64,000 nucleotides of DNA. Origin: Marinobacter segnicrescens. Its GTDB lineage: Bacteria > Pseudomonadota > Gammaproteobacteria > Pseudomonadales > Oleiphilaceae. Location of the stretch: positions 62,001 to 126,000 of the forward strand of contig NZ_FOHZ01000010.1 of the NCBI RefSeq assembly GCF_900111555.1, read 5' to 3'. The position numbers and the translations under genes were made by a program. Of this stretch, positions 62,610-64,000 are shown in pieces. How positions within the stretch are numbered: position 1 is the stretch's first letter; every line of letters begins with the position of its first letter. The notes beneath the pieces are model-generated. The model was not told the DNA's origin, ran no database searches, and saw only the letters and a list, made by a program, of their open reading frames with translations.

Positions 62610-63236
62610 TCAGAAATTGCTGGCCAGCTGCCAGCCGATAAACCCCAGGGTACCGCTACTGAGCACCAGTGCCAGCACTGCCACCACGCCGTCCCGGGCA
62701 ATCATGGCCAGGCCGAAGGCCATCAGGGCCAGGCCGCCGCCGTTGGCACTGAAGGGTACGAATTCCATCAGCGGCAGGGCCAGTGCCACCACCAGGCAGG
62801 CCAGCGCCAGCAGCAGGTTGCCACCCCCGGTCATCAGCCAGGTCAGTCGGGGCCCGGTGAAGCGGTCCAGGAAACGGGCCGGCTTGCGCATCCATGCCAG
62901 CCCCTTGTGCAGCTTGTCCCGTGGCACCCGACGCTGGCTCAACCATGCGGGAAGCCAGATGTAATCCCGGCGAAACAGCCGCTGGCCAACGGTAAGAATG
63001 ACCAGCATCCCCATCAGGGTGGGCACGCCCGGCAGGTCACCAATCAGTGGTGCCAGCACCACCAGTCCGGCCACCACCGCCACGGGACCGAAACTTCGGG
63101 TACCGGCCGCATCCAGAATCTCCCTCACCGTTACCCGCCGACCATCACCATCGGTGTCCCGAATCCGGTCCAGCAGACCCTCCAGGCTGTCAAGGCGATG
63201 CCCATCGGCAGACCCGGAGTCCTTCGATTGGCTCAT
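62610..63236 (-). CDS. ExoD-family membrane protein
   Basis: Exopolysaccharide-synthesis ExoD family, 208 residues. A polar N-terminus with VTVREILDAAGTRSFGPVAVV is followed by about four membrane segments and the family region RRDYIWLPAWLSQRRVP. In rhizobia ExoD affects polysaccharide and alkali tolerance; here only the family is clear. The start overlaps the stop of the upstream LysR gene (ATGA), predicting coupled translation. Confidence 0.83.
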   Translation of the reverse strand: MSQSKDSGSADGHRLDSLEGLLDRIRDTDGDGRRVTVREILDAAGTRSFGPVAVVAGLVVLAPLIGDLPGVPTLMGMLVILTVGQRLFRRDYIWLPAWLSQRRVPRDKLHKGLAWMRKPARFLDRFTGPRLTWLMTGGGNLLLALACLVVALALPLMEFVPFSANGGGLALMAFGLAMIARDGVVAVLALVLSSGTLGFIGWQLASNF

Positions 63237-64000
63237 TCATTCTCCTTCCGGTTGCCCGCATTGCCGTTTATAACGGGCTTGTCATCGAGCAAGCCACTGT
63301 CGATAGCCCGGGCCAGCAACCAGTTTCGTAAAGATCGCAATCCGGGCTCCTGGCGCCGGCTGGCCTTGATGGCGAAATAGAAACTGTCCCCGGTGACCAC
63401 GCTGTGCAGGGGCAAGCGCACAAAATCGCCGGCATCATCCCGGTTGCTCAGCATATAGTCATTGGTCAGGGCGATACCCTGATGATAACGGGCCGCTTCC
63501 AGTGCCAGCAGCATATGACTGAAGTGCTGGACCTGGGCCGTAGCAGGAATGCCCATGTCGGCTTCCGCGAACCAGGCCTCCCAGTCGCCACACGTCCGGT
63601 TGTAGATGCTGAAGGTAGATAGCAGCGTGTGCTCCGCCATGTTTTCGGGGGTAAGCACGTTCCCCTCCAGCGCCTGCCAGTATTGACGACTGCACACCGG
63701 AAACAGCCGTTCCCGGTATAACAGATCATAGCTGTAGGCGGGTGAATCCGTATTGATGGTAATGAAGCTGTCAGCAACACGGCCGGACAACACCGGGTGC
63801 TCACCGGTCATCTCCAGTATCAGCTGGATTTCCGGGTGCTGGCGGTGCAGGTCCGGCAGTCGTGGCACCAGCCATCGCACCGCAAAGGAACTGAATACCG
63901 CCAGGCGCAGGCTGCTGTCCTGACGGCCCAGAAGCTGGCCCGTGGCACGGTCGATCTGGACCAGCGCCGAAGAGATGCCCTCCAGGTAGTCCTGCCCCCC
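63233..64000 (-). CDS. LysR-family regulator (5' end outside the window)
   Basis: The last 255 codons of a LysR regulator, open through the right window edge. The effector-binding part is seen (SLRLAVFSSFAVRWLVPRLP, CSRQYWQALEG, HFSHMLLALEAARYHQGIAL), close to GcvA-type members. The N-terminal helix-turn-helix lies outside. Its stop overlaps the exoD start as ATGA. Confidence 0.85.
   Translation of the reverse strand, partial: GGQDYLEGISSALVQIDRATGQLLGRQDSSLRLAVFSSFAVRWLVPRLPDLHRQHPEIQLILEMTGEHPVLSGRVADSFITINTDSPAYSYDLLYRERLFPVCSRQYWQALEGNVLTPENMAEHTLLSTFSIYNRTCGDWEAWFAEADMGIPATAQVQHFSHMLLALEAARYHQGIALTNDYMLSNRDDAGDFVRLPLHSVVTGDSFYFAIKASRRQEPGLRSLRNWLLARAIDSGLLDDKPVINGNAGNRKENE

Noticed and set aside
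1-64000. CRISPR arrays, tRNA or rRNA genes, prophage and insertion sequences.
   Set aside because: No spaced direct repeats, tRNA-like cloverleaf, rRNA stretch, integrase or transposase gene was found in the window.

Overview
The window looks like a chromosomal segment of a marine gammaproteobacterium of the Marinobacter type. This is inferred from gene content: a Pil-Chp chemosensory tail, FadE-type acyl-CoA dehydrogenase, RNase II, Zur-znuCB, several acyl-CoA enzymes and a uniformly GC-rich coding bias. It is densely coding on both strands. I see no rRNA, tRNA, CRISPR array, prophage or insertion sequence.

Layout. 1-4.6 kb: end of a twitching-motility chemosensory cluster (chpA-chpB-chpC). 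4.7-6.8 kb: zur-znuC-znuB behind a very symmetrical Zur-type operator. 6.9-9.5 kb: a membrane PAS sensor without output domain, and a patatin-like phospholipase. 9.8-11.5 kb: pterin genes folE-folM, with folK convergent and overlapping folM. 11.7-15.0 kb: a CoA-binding protein, a GGDEF-EAL protein and a small zinc-ribbon membrane protein. 15.0-15.5 kb: noncoding DNA with two copies of a structured repeat. 15.5-19.4 kb: a copper cassette (MerR regulator, CopA, a 36-residue membrane protein, DUF411 protein) expressed from a MerR-type promoter. 19.5-28.9 kb: a diguanylate cyclase, RNase II, acyltransferase, LysR, a Bcr/CflA transporter, thiol peroxidase, a quinone-reductase-like enzyme and a MaoC protein.

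29-42.7 kb is a catabolic island: a Liv-type ABC importer (livHMGFK), two acyl-CoA ligases, two SDRs, an acyl-CoA dehydrogenase, a hotdog thioesterase, an ACAD10/11-type phosphotransferase and a SurE-family phosphatase. The arrangement suggests import of a carboxylate, CoA activation, and handling of hydroxyacyl-CoA by phosphorylation and elimination before beta-oxidation.

42.8-50.7 kb: MATE efflux, thioesterase, a NUDIX-metallo-beta-lactamase fusion, a secreted aspartoacylase-like protein, a DMT exporter, malate dehydrogenase and a macrodomain protein. 50.8-51.0 kb: a third structured repeat and a relic. 51.0-54.3 kb: an apparent ovothiol operon, ovoA plus a MalY/PatB-type lyase that is a candidate OvoB. 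54.5-64 kb: an AEC transporter, a chemoreceptor, a second-type FtsH, FadE, a histidine phosphatase, ExoD and a truncated LysR gene.

The most unusual signal is the repeat family. Its core of about 64 bp (two hairpins) is conserved in three places, while the outer arms differ in sequence from copy to copy yet stay self-complementary. Other points of interest are the ovoAB pair, the SurE/phosphotransferase/acyl-CoA dehydrogenase cassette, the NUDIX-MBL fusion, CopA with two CQGC metal-binding domains, and the unannotated 36-residue protein behind copA.
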